Shown piece by piece: positions 17,301-26,943 of a DNA stretch of 64,000 bases. The notes under the pieces are model-generated. The model was not told the DNA's origin. It did no database searches and worked only from the letters and a program-made list of their open reading frames with translations. This DNA is from Ilumatobacter coccineus YM16-304 (GTDB taxonomy: Bacteria; Actinomycetota; Acidimicrobiia; Acidimicrobiales; Ilumatobacteraceae). The stretch's first letter is position 1. Each line of letters begins with the position of its first letter. Location of the stretch: the NCBI RefSeq assembly GCF_000348785.1, contig NC_020520.1, positions 1,798,001 to 1,862,000 on the forward strand, given 5' to 3'. A program made the position numbers and the translations under genes.

Positions 17301-17325
17301 GTCGGGCACTATAGTGCCCGACATG
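17298..17325. promoter_or_regulatory. 28-bp perfect palindrome: symmetric leaderless promoter and likely operator
   Basis: The sequence from 17298 to 17325 is its own reverse complement, centred between 17311 and 17312 in CTATAG. Its two ends are CATG. On the plus strand TATAGT (17310-17315) is 7 nt before the XRE ATG (17323). On the minus strand the mirror TATAGT (17313-17308) is 7 nt before the B3/B4 ATG (17300). Both transcripts would therefore start on their start codons. No clear -35 box is seen. Confidence 0.7.
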
Positions 17326-17895
17326 GAAGTGAGTGCATCGGTGGGTGCGGTCGTGCGTGCGGAACGCAAGGAGCGGGGTTGGTCGCTCGATCGCGCTGCA
17401 ACCCGGCTAGGGGTGAGTCGGCGTCTGCTGACGCAGATCGAATCGGGATCGGCGAACCCGTCGCTGTCGACGCTGCTGTCGATCGCGAACGGGTTCGGAA
17501 TCGACCTGACCAACCTGGTCGCGCAGGCTCCCGGCTCCCGTGACGCGGTGCTGCAGACGGACAACGGATCTGCTGCGGTGCTGTGGTCCACCGATGCGGG
17601 AAGCGCGGCGCGACTCCTCGTGGGGATGGGGCCGCTCGAGATGTGGGTCTGGCGACTCGAGCCCGGTGAGTCGAAACGATCCGACGCGCACAGCGCCGGC
17701 AGCCTCGAAGCGCTGATCGTGAACTCCGGTCGAGTCGAGGTCGACATCGAGGGCGGCGAGACCCACACCGTGGATACTGGCCAGTCACTGATCTTCGCTG
17801 CCGACGTCGACCACGGATACCGCAGTGTCGCCGACGGTGCCGCCGAGTTCCACCTTGCCGTGTTCGATCCCATCGACAGCCCCGCCGGCCGCTGA
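17323..17895 (+). CDS. XRE-family regulator with C-terminal cupin domain
   Basis: A 190-residue regulator. The HTH at residues 9-62 reads VVRAERKERGWSLDRAATRL then VSRRLLTQIESG and NPSLSTLLSIANGFGIDL. The C-terminal cupin (about 110-180) shows LEPGESKRSDAHSAG, SLEALIVNSGRVEVDI and GQSLIFAADVDHGYRS, probably a ligand sensor. It probably binds the 28-bp palindrome that spans its own start and that of the divergent B3/B4 gene. Its stop overlaps the start of the transporter gene by one base, so the regulator and transporter are one unit. The ligand could be an amino acid or derivative, inferred from the neighbours. Confidence 0.88.
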   Translation: MEVSASVGAVVRAERKERGWSLDRAATRLGVSRRLLTQIESGSANPSLSTLLSIANGFGIDLTNLVAQAPGSRDAVLQTDNGSAAVLWSTDAGSAARLLVGMGPLEMWVWRLEPGESKRSDAHSAGSLEALIVNSGRVEVDIEGGETHTVDTGQSLIFAADVDHGYRSVADGAAEFHLAVFDPIDSPAGR

Positions 17896-18716
17896 TGCCC
17901 GCTCTGCTCGCCATCGCATCAGCGTGCACGTTCGGTGTCGCCGACTTCCTCGGCGGACTCGCCACCCGCAAAGCAGCCGTCGTCGCGGTCACGCTGATCA
18001 CGAACCTCGCAGGTGCCGCTCTCGCCGTCGTGCTCGTCGTCGCGATCGACGGGGACTGGTCCATCGAGGCCGTCGCCTGGGGCGCAGCCGGAGGACTCGC
18101 GGGCCTCGCCGGGCTCCTGCTTCTCTACCAGGGTCTGGCCGAGGGACCGAACCGCCTCGTGAGCCCACTGAGCGCAGTGGTCGCCGCAGCGGTTCCCGTG
18201 ATCGTCGGTGTGGCGCTCGGTGATCGCCCGGCGATGATCGCGCTCGTCGGGATCTGTGTGGTCCCGGTCGCGGTGTGGCTCGTGGCAGGCGGCGACATCG
18301 CCTTGGCCGGCGCGTCCCGGCGACCACTCGCGCTCGGCGTCGGAGCCGGCCTGGGATTCGGCACGTTCTTCGTGCTCCTTGCTCAGACCCCCGATGACGC
18401 CGGGGCCGTGCCGCTGCTCATGGCGAGAGCGACCTCGGTCACCGTGCTCCTCGCCGCCACCCTCGTTACCCGACCGCCAACACCCGACAGATCGACCGTC
18501 GGCATCGCCGTCGCAGCGGGCGCACTCGACATGACCGCCAACGGTCTCTTCCTGTGGTCCACACTCGACGGCGACCTCGCCATCGTCGGGGCGCTCGTCA
18601 GCCTCTTCCCGGCCACCACCGTGCTCCTCGCCGTGATCTTCCTCAACGAACGACTCGACCGCAAACAATCCCTCGGCCTCGCGCTCGCCGTCACCGCCGC
18701 CGCACTCCTCAGCTGA
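17895..18716 (+). CDS. EamA/DMT-family transporter
   Basis: A 273-residue inner-membrane protein with about ten predicted helices in two EamA halves. The first half starts LLAIASACTFGVADFLGGLA and the second has GALVSLFPATTVLLAVIFLNERLDRKQSLGLALAV, the signature end of DMT exporters. Many relatives export amino acids or metabolites. It overlaps the XRE-cupin stop by one base (TGATG). With the divergent B3/B4 protein it may form a system that clears or exports an unwanted amino acid; this is inference from gene order. Confidence 0.88.
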   Translation: MPALLAIASACTFGVADFLGGLATRKAAVVAVTLITNLAGAALAVVLVVAIDGDWSIEAVAWGAAGGLAGLAGLLLLYQGLAEGPNRLVSPLSAVVAAAVPVIVGVALGDRPAMIALVGICVVPVAVWLVAGGDIALAGASRRPLALGVGAGLGFGTFFVLLAQTPDDAGAVPLLMARATSVTVLLAATLVTRPPTPDRSTVGIAVAAGALDMTANGLFLWSTLDGDLAIVGALVSLFPATTVLLAVIFLNERLDRKQSLGLALAVTAAALLS

Positions 18717-18871
18717 ACTCTTCGAAACCTCATGCACCCCACACACGATCCCCGCAGCCCGACACCGGCCGGCGACGCACGCTCGACCAGCGAGACGCAA
18801 CTCGCAGCGTGCAGCAAGCAGCACTCCGAAAGCCACCGAGATCGACGACCCACCGGCCCGCGACGCGACAC

Positions 18872-18886
18872 TACGGTCCGAGCATG
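18872..18886 (+). promoter_or_regulatory. Leaderless -10 element of the PaiB-like gene
   Basis: TACGGT at 18872-18877 is 6 nt before the ATG (18884), with no ribosome-binding site. The remaining gap after the transporter stop at 18716 shows no other signal. Confidence 0.45.
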
Positions 18887-19537
18887 TACACACCCGTAGC
18901 GTTCGAGATGGGCACCCGCCCGGACATCACCGAAGCGATCCGACGCGCCGGGTTCGGTCACCTCGTCTCCCACCACCTTGACGCCGATGACGGCCCACGG
19001 CTGACCGCGACTGCCCTCCCATTCGTCGTCGACGACGAACTCTCGCTGGCCCGTGCGCACTTCGCCAAAGCGAATCCCCACTGGCGAGACATCGATGGCC
19101 GCCAGGCTCTCCTGATCGTCCCGATCGTCGATGCGTACGTGTCGCCACGCTGGTACCCGTCGAAGGCTGAACACGGCCAGGTCGTGCCCACGTCGAACTA
19201 CGAGTTGATCCATCTCCACGGAGTCGTCGAGATCCACCACGATGCCCATTGGAAGCGGAAGGTCGTCGAGGATCTGACCCGGGAGAACGAGGGTCGGGTC
19301 GATGACCCCGAACTGGTTGAACCGTGGGCGGTGTCCGACGCCCCGGCGTCGTTCATCGATGGACAACTCAAAGCGATCGTCGGGATCGAACTTCATGTCG
19401 AACGCGTCGAAGCAAAACAGAAGCTGAGCCAGAACCGCCCGGAGCAGGACCGCCTCGGAGTCATCGACGGACTCGCCAGGTCACAGAACCACGGCGCCAT
19501 CGAAACCTCGAATCGAATGCGCGAAAAAGGCCGATAG
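18884..19537 (+). CDS. PaiB-like FMN-binding protein
   Basis: A 217-residue protein of the PaiB family (split-barrel, FMN-binding-like). Recognisable stretches are the N-terminal MYTPVAFEM, LVSHHLDADDGPRLTATALPFVVD, LARAHFAKANPHWRDID, the signature YVSPRWYPSKAEHGQVVPTSNY and AIVGIELHVERVEAKQKLSQN. In Bacillus PaiB is a negative regulator of degradative enzymes and sporulation; in actinobacteria the role is unknown. It is a single gene between the transporter module and MazEF. Confidence 0.87.
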   Translation: MYTPVAFEMGTRPDITEAIRRAGFGHLVSHHLDADDGPRLTATALPFVVDDELSLARAHFAKANPHWRDIDGRQALLIVPIVDAYVSPRWYPSKAEHGQVVPTSNYELIHLHGVVEIHHDAHWKRKVVEDLTRENEGRVDDPELVEPWAVSDAPASFIDGQLKAIVGIELHVERVEAKQKLSQNRPEQDRLGVIDGLARSQNHGAIETSNRMREKGR

Positions 19538-19660
19538 CTGTGGATCAAACCCGTCCCCGCAGCGCCCATATCGGCGCTCCACGCGAACACATCAGCCCGC
19601 TCAGGTACGGCACATCCGATCGGGCGACCCCGTCCAGATCGTGCGGGTGCTCGCCGCTGG

Positions 19661-19993
19661 TCACGATGTTGCGAGGCCGAGGAACACGATGACCGATCGT
19701 GCGAGTCTGGCCATGTCGTCGTCGGATAGTCGGCCGATCCGTTCGCCAAGTTTCGCACGAGGAACGGTCGTGATCTTGTCGATCATGAGCCGGCTCGGTT
19801 GGCGGATTCCGGTCGCCTCGTCGGCGGCGACAGGTATTCGAAACAGTGGAGCATCGGTGTCGTCGGTGGTGAACGCGCAGACCGTGACCGACGCAGTCGC
19901 GTCGAAAAGATCGTCTTGGATGATGACGACCGGTCGCGGTTTGCCGGCGTACCCGCTCCCGGCGGCCGCGGTCCAGATCTCGCCGCGCCTCAC
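19661..19993 (-). CDS. mazF: MazF/PemK-family endoribonuclease toxin
   Basis: A 110-residue toxin. It begins MRRGEIWTAAAGSGYAGKPRP then VVIIQDD, the conserved MazF opening with the catalytic Arg in the loop, and continues with SVTVCAFTTD, PSRLMIDKITTVPRAKLGER and IGRLSDDDMARL. It should cleave RNA at specific short sites when free of antitoxin. It overlaps the upstream antitoxin gene by 4 nt. The 123-nt gap downstream to the PaiB gene holds no recognisable feature. Confidence 0.9.
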   Translation of the reverse strand: MRRGEIWTAAAGSGYAGKPRPVVIIQDDLFDATASVTVCAFTTDDTDAPLFRIPVAADEATGIRQPSRLMIDKITTVPRAKLGERIGRLSDDDMARLARSVIVFLGLATS

Positions 19994-20208
19994 TCTTCGT
20001 CGCCGAGGGCGTCGATGAACGCTTGATCATCAGACTCCTGGCCGCTCGTGGCAACGGCGAGCGATTGATCGTGGGCTTGCTGTGCGAACTGGGGTGATCG
20101 GACGTCGGGCACCCAGAATTGAACTGGCCGCAAGCCCTGCGCGCGGAGCCGCTCGCGATGAGCGCGCACGCGGACCGCACTTGCCGAAGTCGAACGTTGA
20201 CGAGCCAT
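19990..20208 (-). CDS. MazE-like antitoxin (DUF3018 type)
   Basis: A 72-residue antitoxin paired with MazF. The stretch VRAHRERLRAQGLRPVQFWV, the PDVRSPQFAQQAHDQSLAVA segment and an acidic C-terminus (DDQAFIDALGDEE) match the DUF3018 antitoxin pattern found before MazF genes. It probably binds the 14-bp palindrome overlapping its own -10 element. The start at 20208 is supported by leaderless spacing. Confidence 0.82.
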   Translation of the reverse strand: MARQRSTSASAVRVRAHRERLRAQGLRPVQFWVPDVRSPQFAQQAHDQSLAVATSGQESDDQAFIDALGDEE

Positions 20209-20229
20209 ACCAGGACGTTACATGTAACG
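20206..20229 (-). promoter_or_regulatory. Leaderless promoter and palindromic operator of the mazEF-like operon
   Basis: CGTTACATGTAACG at 20216-20229 is a perfect 14-bp palindrome. The minus-strand -10 TAACGT (20220-20215) overlaps it and lies 6 nt before the antitoxin ATG (20208). A repressor on the palindrome would block the -10, as expected for toxin-antitoxin autoregulation. Confidence 0.55.
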
Positions 20230-20284
20230 CTCCTCTCAACGCAACAGGCCGTTTGGATCGAGCGGGGCATCGTTCCGTGAAGCG

Positions 20285-22651
20285 TCACTCGGCGACGAAA
20301 TCGTCGCCGACTGCGGCGATCGCCCGAGCCGAACCGAGCCCTTGCACGCGGCTCACGCGGGCGTTGGTTCGGTCGTAGACGTACAGGTTGCCCTCCGACA
20401 GGAAGGCGAGATAGGTGCCGAGTTCGTTCCACAGCATCGGCTGACGGAGGTCGGGAGGCGGAAGCGAGGTGACCGTCTGGCTCCGCAGGTCGACGACCGC
20501 CCACGGCGTGGCCGCCGATGGGTCGGAGGTCTCGATCACGACGGCGGTCGCGTCGGGCGAAATCGTGCCGGCGACGGGGACCAACCGCTCGGGCCGATGC
20601 GGCACCGCGTCGTCGATCGGTGAAGCGCTGATCGACGTGGAGTTTCCGGTGGTGCGGTCGACGAGATACACCGCACACGCGAGTGCCTCGGGGCAGACGC
20701 GTTCGAGCACCACGTTGCCGTTGAGAGCCAACAGTTCGCCGGAGGTGAGCCGGGAACTGGCTTTGGTGGTGACGGCGAAGATGTCGCCGCCGATCGACGC
20801 GAGCAGGCCGCCGTCGCCGTCGGATCCCAGCAGCGTCGCGTTGGGTACCGAGAGTTCCGGACCGTCGATCGCCGGGAGTTGGCCGATGACGACGAGACGA
20901 TGGTCGATACCCGCCGCGGCGTCGTCGGTGGGCGCCCAGACGGTGCCCGCCAGCGGCCCGGTGAAACGCGGAGCGCCGGGGAGCGGAGTGCCGTCGGTGT
21001 CGATCTGTGTGGCCTCGCCGAGCACCGAGGTGAAACCGGTCGACGCGGCGGCCACCGTGACCTGGGGCCCGTTCACGTGGATCTCGGGGAATCCAGCGCC
21101 GAGGTCGGGCACCGACCACGGTGTTGCCGTGCGGCCATCGAGGTCGACGTGAGCCATGCGGTCGCCCTCGCCGAGCACGACGAGATCGAGACCGGTCGGC
21201 ACGGTGACCGCCTCGCTCAGCGTGATCGCGCGCGCCGCGGGGTCGGACGATTGCGGCGGGAGTTCGGCGTCGGGGTAGCGGACGCCGAAGTCGACGATGT
21301 TGTCGAAAAGGTCGACCCCGAAGTCAGCGGTCGTGCCGGTCTCGCGATCGAGGTAGACGAGGCCGCCGCCACCGCGACGACGGCCGATGACTCCACCGCC
21401 GTCGGCGGTCCAACTCGACCCGGAGGTGAACATCGGAGAGCCCGGCATCGATCCGACGACGCCGAGGTCGAAGTCGATGATCTCCTTGACGAAGCCGCTG
21501 ACACCGTCGTCGCCGTCACGATCGACCGCCACCGCAGTGCCGTCGGGGGCGAGGTCGAGTGAGTAGAGGTTGTCGAGCTCGACCTCGTCGGTCGGGACGA
21601 CGCGACGTTCTCCGCTGTCGAGGTCGAGGACGACGAGTTCGCACACGCGGGCGTCGTCGCACTCGCGGGCGAGTACGTGACTCCCGTTCGCGGCGAACGC
21701 CCGTCCGGTCGACACGCGTACCGCTGCGCCGTCGTCGCCGATTCGATACACGCCACCGGTGTCGTTGAGGATTCGGCCGCCGCTCGACCTGACGAAGTCG
21801 TAGGCCAGGTCGGTGCCGCTGCCGGTGGTCGGCGTCACCGTTCCGAAGACGTCGATCTCGAGTTCGACGCCGTCACCGGACTCGCCGTAGCTGATCATCT
21901 GAAATCGAGTGGTGCCATCGTCCGCGACCGTCCAGCCGCGGAGAAACCCGCCCGTGTTGCCGGCGACGTCGTCGATCTCGAGCAACATGCCATCGCGCTG
22001 GAAGATGTGCAGGTCGTTGCCATCGAGCAGGGCGGCGGCGTCGGGGGCGACGACCATCGTGCCGCCTCCGAATCGCGTGGGCAGGCCATCGTCGTAGCGC
22101 ACGCGACCCGACGGAATCGACAGCGTGACGAGTCCCTCGGAGGTCGCCACGACCACTTCGGTCGGCGTGGTCGATGCGGCGAGTTCGACGGGGAGTTCGA
22201 TCGAGCTCGGTCGCTCCTCGCCGGCACCGAGTTCGGGATCGAGTGCGCCGGGCGACGTCTCGGTGGTCGGCACGGTCGACGGGGCGAGATCGGGGTCGAT
22301 GATCTCGAACTCGGCCTCCGGAATGGTGGTGACCTCGGACTCCGGCAGCGTGCTCAACGTCGTCGGGGTGGCGTCGGGCGTGTCATCGGCCTCGTCGGCA
22401 GCCTGGTCGCCTCTCGGCCAGACGACGATGGCGCCCACGGCGAGCAACAACGCAGCTGCGATGCCAGCGCCGATCACCTTGCCACGTCGGTTCGGCACCT
22501 CGGTGGCGGTGGTGGCAGGGTCGGGTTCGGCAGCCGAGGTCGACCAGTCGAACTCGGTGGGGCCGTCGTCGATCGGAATCGAGTCGGTCGCCCAGATCGA
22601 GTCGAGGTCGTCGGGAGCGTCTTCCACTCCGCTGCGACGTCGCCCGATCAT
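20285..22651 (-). CDS. Membrane-anchored extracellular protein, beta-propeller-like, function unknown
   Basis: A 788-residue protein with an acidic cytoplasmic N-terminus of about 55 residues, one membrane helix (about 57-75, KVIGAGIAAALLLAVGAIVV), a Thr/Pro/Glu-rich linker (about 80-150) and a large extracellular domain. That domain has repeated strand-turn units such as TEVVVATSEGLVTL, MVVAPDAAALLDGNDLHIF and SLDLAPDGTAVAV, which suggest a beta-propeller. Two Cys in ARECDDARVCELV and two in RVCPEALACAVYL could form disulfides. It may be a surface sensor or binding protein. No specific family is recognised. Confidence 0.7.
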   Translation of the reverse strand: MIGRRRSGVEDAPDDLDSIWATDSIPIDDGPTEFDWSTSAAEPDPATTATEVPNRRGKVIGAGIAAALLLAVGAIVVWPRGDQAADEADDTPDATPTTLSTLPESEVTTIPEAEFEIIDPDLAPSTVPTTETSPGALDPELGAGEERPSSIELPVELAASTTPTEVVVATSEGLVTLSIPSGRVRYDDGLPTRFGGGTMVVAPDAAALLDGNDLHIFQRDGMLLEIDDVAGNTGGFLRGWTVADDGTTRFQMISYGESGDGVELEIDVFGTVTPTTGSGTDLAYDFVRSSGGRILNDTGGVYRIGDDGAAVRVSTGRAFAANGSHVLARECDDARVCELVVLDLDSGERRVVPTDEVELDNLYSLDLAPDGTAVAVDRDGDDGVSGFVKEIIDFDLGVVGSMPGSPMFTSGSSWTADGGGVIGRRRGGGGLVYLDRETGTTADFGVDLFDNIVDFGVRYPDAELPPQSSDPAARAITLSEAVTVPTGLDLVVLGEGDRMAHVDLDGRTATPWSVPDLGAGFPEIHVNGPQVTVAAASTGFTSVLGEATQIDTDGTPLPGAPRFTGPLAGTVWAPTDDAAAGIDHRLVVIGQLPAIDGPELSVPNATLLGSDGDGGLLASIGGDIFAVTTKASSRLTSGELLALNGNVVLERVCPEALACAVYLVDRTTGNSTSISASPIDDAVPHRPERLVPVAGTISPDATAVVIETSDPSAATPWAVVDLRSQTVTSLPPPDLRQPMLWNELGTYLAFLSEGNLYVYDRTNARVSRVQGLGSARAIAAVGDDFVAE

Positions 22652-22669
22652 CGTTTCATCGAATCACAC

Positions 22670-22699
22670 GCGGCGTCGCGTTGCCAGGCGCGACGCCGC
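22670..22699 (-). terminator. Hairpin after tpx
   Basis: GCGGCGTCGCG (22670-22680) pairs perfectly over 11 bp with CGCGACGCCGC (22689-22699) around an 8-nt loop. It lies 12 nt past the tpx stop and before the start of the next minus-strand gene, so it most likely ends the tpx transcript. No U-run follows. Confidence 0.6.
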
Positions 22700-22711
22700 A
22701 TGCAACGCCGA

Positions 22712-23206
22712 TCAGATGGCGCCGAGCGCAGCGTCGTAGTCGGGCTCTTGTGCGATCTCGCCGACGAGCTCGGTGTGCTTGACGGTGCCGTCGGGGCCGA
22801 CGACCACGACAGCGCGCGAGAGAACGCCGGCGAGTGGTCCGTCGGTGAGGTCGATGCCGTAGTCGGCGCCGAACGACGAGCGGAACGTCGACGCCGTCTT
22901 GACGTTGTCGATGCCTTCGGCGCCGCAGAACCGGCCCTGGGCGAACGGCAGGTCGGCCGAGACGCAGAGCACCTCGGTGTTGTCGAGTGAAGCGGCCCGC
23001 TCGTTGAAGGTGCGCACGCTAGTGGCGCAGGTCGGCGTGTCGACCGACGGGAAGATGTTGAGGACGAGATTCTTGCCCTCGAAGTCGGACGCCGAGACGT
23101 CGCCGAGATCGGACCCGGTGAGGGTGAATGCGGGTGCGGAGCTTCCGACTTCGGGAAGCTCGCCGGACGTGTGGACGGGGTTGCCCCCGAGAGTGACTTC
23201 AGCCAT
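22712..23206 (-). CDS. tpx: Thiol peroxidase
   Basis: Reduces peroxides using thioredoxin. The 164-residue protein shows the Tpx-specific motif [15 protein letters not shown] with the peroxidatic Cys, and a resolving Cys in [13 protein letters not shown]. The early [12 protein letters not shown] and [10 protein letters not shown] are typical for the atypical 2-Cys group. A leaderless -10 (TACAGT) lies 7 nt before the ATG and a hairpin terminator follows the stop, so it is probably a single-gene unit. Confidence 0.96.
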   Translation of the reverse strand: MAEVTLGGNPVHTSGELPEVGSSAPAFTLTGSDLGDVSASDFEGKNLVLNIFPSVDTPTCATSVRTFNERAASLDNTEVLCVSADLPFAQGRFCGAEGIDNVKTASTFRSSFGADYGIDLTDGPLAGVLSRAVVVVGPDGTVKHTELVGEIAQEPDYDAALGAI

Positions 23207-23219
23207 GGTCGAGACTGTA
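23204..23219 (-). promoter_or_regulatory. Leaderless -10 element of tpx
   Basis: On the minus strand TACAGT (23219-23214) is 7 nt before the tpx ATG at 23206. No ribosome-binding site is present. Confidence 0.45.
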
Positions 23220-23251
23220 GCCAGCAGCGGGCGATCGTCTCGACGCCACGC

Positions 23252-23920
23252 TCAGCGACGACGCATGTTCTTCAGGTTGACGAGCACGACGAGGCCGACC
23301 GAACCGATCAGGAACCACCACTGGTAGCGGGTGGTGAATCCGAGGAAGCTGTCGAGTTCGTCTTCGAAGAAGCGGGAGAGCCACCACATCATCGCCATGC
23401 GTCCGGCGATGCCGATCGTGAGGAGCGGCAGCAACTTCGTCCAGGGCGTTCGTCGAACACCGGTGAGCACGCCGACGATGTTCGAGCCGGCGAAGATCGG
23501 GATCAGCGCCCACTCGGCCTTCTGGAAGCCGGCATCGAAGGTCCGTTCGGCTTCCTCGTTGAACCCGAGGTACTTCTTGAACCAGCCGATCGCGTCGTTG
23601 GAGTAGGCCCGTCCGATCAGGTGACAGACGAGGAACGCCGCCATGATGCGGAGAAATCCGATGGCGATGTACGCCGGAATCGACACGTCGGAACCGAGCG
23701 CGAACGCCAGGTAGCGGTTGCGCGACGACAGGAGCAGCAGCAGTTCGGGGTTCGGACTGTCGACGTCGGTCAGCTTGGGCCAGGTCGCGTTCGCGATGTT
23801 CGTGCAGATCACGAGGCCGACGAACGCGGCAAGGGTGAGCGGAGCCCACCGCGGCCGGACGTGCGGGGTCGGGAGAGCGACCGGGTCGCCAATCGGGTCG
23901 GGGAGAGTGGCGTCGCTCAC
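23252..23920 (-). CDS. Integral membrane protein, distantly DedA/VTT-like
   Basis: A 222-residue protein with an N-terminal cytoplasmic Pro-rich tail and about four to five hydrophobic helices, including PLTLAAFVGLVICTNIA, IPAYIAIGFLRIMAAFLVC, WALIPIFAGSNIVGVLTG and WWFLIGSVGLVVLV. Positively charged ends (NLKNMRRR) follow. The pattern of Arg/Gly within the middle helices recalls DedA/VTT proteins, but I cannot confirm the family. The GTG at 23920 follows TACCGT at 9 nt, so it may be leaderless. Confidence 0.6.
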   Translation of the reverse strand: MSDATLPDPIGDPVALPTPHVRPRWAPLTLAAFVGLVICTNIANATWPKLTDVDSPNPELLLLLSSRNRYLAFALGSDVSIPAYIAIGFLRIMAAFLVCHLIGRAYSNDAIGWFKKYLGFNEEAERTFDAGFQKAEWALIPIFAGSNIVGVLTGVRRTPWTKLLPLLTIGIAGRMAMMWWLSRFFEDELDSFLGFTTRYQWWFLIGSVGLVVLVNLKNMRRR

Positions 23921-23947
23921 GAAGCCCTGACGGTAGCCGTGTTGCGC

Positions 23948-23961
23948 TATCTTCGGCGCCC

Positions 23962-23964
<3 letters not shown>
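23948..23964 (+). promoter_or_regulatory. Leaderless -10 element of the fatty-acyl-CoA ligase gene
   Basis: TATCTT at 23948-23953 is 8 nt before the ATG (23962). No ribosome-binding site is visible. Confidence 0.4.
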
Positions 23965-25595
<1,631 letters not shown>

Positions 25596-25599
<4 letters not shown>

Positions 25600-26093
25600 A
25601 GACGCTGATCCGAGTCGGCCTCGCGGCCGCGGCGCTCGTGGGGAGCGCGTGCGCACCCGACCCTCACGACGTGTACACCGTCGAGGCCCCACCCGCCACC
25701 CGCGCCCCGCTGCCGGCCACCACGGTCCCGGTCGAGTCCGAGCCTGCGGCCGACGGGGAGCCCCCGGCGCCGCCCGAGCCGACCACGTTCGCCCCGAACG
25801 GCGAGGTGGTCGAGGTCCGATCGCTCGACAACACGTTCCGTCTCGAGACGATCGAGATCGACGCCGGCACCGAGGTGCTCTGGGTCAACGGCGGACGCAA
25901 CGAGCACAACGTGCTGCCCGTCGACGAAGTTGCCGCGTTCGCCGGATTCCGGGTGGAGCGCGAGGACTTCACACCGGGGGACGAGTACTCGTACGTGTTC
26001 GACACGCCCGGTGTGTTCCCGTACTACTGCTCGATCCACGGCACCCAGAACGCCGGGATGATCGGCACCGTCATCGTCAACGCTCCCGCCTGA
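25596..26093 (+). CDS. Cupredoxin (plastocyanin-like) lipoprotein
   Basis: A 165-residue secreted copper protein. It has a signal peptide ending in the lipobox VGSAC, a Pro/Thr linker (about 25-65), then a plastocyanin-like domain. Likely copper ligands are His in NEHNVLP and Cys, His and Met in PYYCSIHGTQNAGM. It probably carries electrons outside the membrane. The b561/molybdopterin pair starts 88 nt downstream and could be its redox partner, which is inference. Its ATG overlaps the ligase stop (ATGA). Confidence 0.88.
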
Positions 26094-26168
26094 CAACGGG
26101 TCGACAACCAATTCGAAACGGCCGCACAACCGCGAGCGGTCATCCGGCGCACGGCGGCCGAAGTGTCG

Positions 26169-26184
26169 TAGCGTCGCCGACGTG
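26169..26184 (+). promoter_or_regulatory. Leaderless -10 element of the b561 gene
   Basis: TAGCGT at 26169-26174 is 7 nt before the GTG start (26182). No ribosome-binding site is present. Confidence 0.45.
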
Positions 26185-26943
26185 ACCTCGCTCGACGACT
26201 CATCCACCGACGTGTCGACGTCGGACGGCGCGGAACTCGTCGCCAAGAAGAAGCACTCGCTCGCGCTGCGCTGGATGCACTGGATCAACTTCCCCGTGCT
26301 CATGGTGATGATGTGGAGCGGCATGCGCATCTACTGGGCCGATCTGCGCGACCCGTACGCGTTCGGTTTCTTCGGCTGGGAGCTCTTCGAGTTCTGGCCC
26401 GACGGGGTGAACGGGTTCCTCGAACTCGAACGCAAGCTGGCGAAGGGGATCGCCTTCCACCTCGTGTTCGGCTGGTTCTTCGTCGCGAACGGGGTGGCCT
26501 ATGCGATCCACCTGTCGCGCAACGGCAACTGGCGCTACCTGATCCCGGACACTCAGGGCGTGAAGGATGCGTCGAAGGTGGTGCTCCACGACCTGCACCT
26601 GCGTGACGAGGCGCCGCCGCAGGGCAAGTACAACGCCATGCAGCAGCTCACCTACACGGCCGTCATCGTGTTGGCGGCGGTGCTGGTCGCCACCGGGTTC
26701 GCGATCTACAAGCCCGGGCAACTCGCACTGCTCGAAGCCGCATTCGGTGGCTACGACCACGCACGGTTCATCCACTTCTCGGTGACGGTGCTGCTCATCT
26801 TGTTCTTCTTCGTGCACCTCGTGCAGGTCGCCCGTGCCGGCTGGCGCAACTTCACGTCGATCATCACCGGGTACCGACTGGAGCGGCGAAGCGAGCTGCT
26901 GCCACCGGTCGACGACGAGCAGAAAGGGAGCGTCGACACATGA
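26182..26943 (+). CDS. Cytochrome b561-family membrane subunit
   Basis: A 253-residue di-haem membrane anchor of the b561 / thiosulfate-reductase or formate-dehydrogenase gamma type. The first helix begins HSLALRWMHWINFPVLMVMM with conserved His. Others are GIAFHLVFGWFFVANGVAYAIHL, LTYTAVIVLAAVLVATGFAIY and HARFIHFSVTVLLILFFFVHLVQ, giving several possible haem-ligating His. It overlaps the next gene by 4 nt (ATGA). It probably passes electrons between quinone and the molybdopterin subunit, a role played by YedZ in the classic MsrPQ pair. It has a leaderless GTG start. Confidence 0.88.
   Translation: MTSLDDSSTDVSTSDGAELVAKKKHSLALRWMHWINFPVLMVMMWSGMRIYWADLRDPYAFGFFGWELFEFWPDGVNGFLELERKLAKGIAFHLVFGWFFVANGVAYAIHLSRNGNWRYLIPDTQGVKDASKVVLHDLHLRDEAPPQGKYNAMQQLTYTAVIVLAAVLVATGFAIYKPGQLALLEAAFGGYDHARFIHFSVTVLLILFFFVHLVQVARAGWRNFTSIITGYRLERRSELLPPVDDEQKGSVDT

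Noticed and set aside
15148-20284. Prophage or integrative element
   Set aside because: No integrase, transposase, attachment repeats or tRNA at the edges are visible; only accessory gene content suggests transfer.
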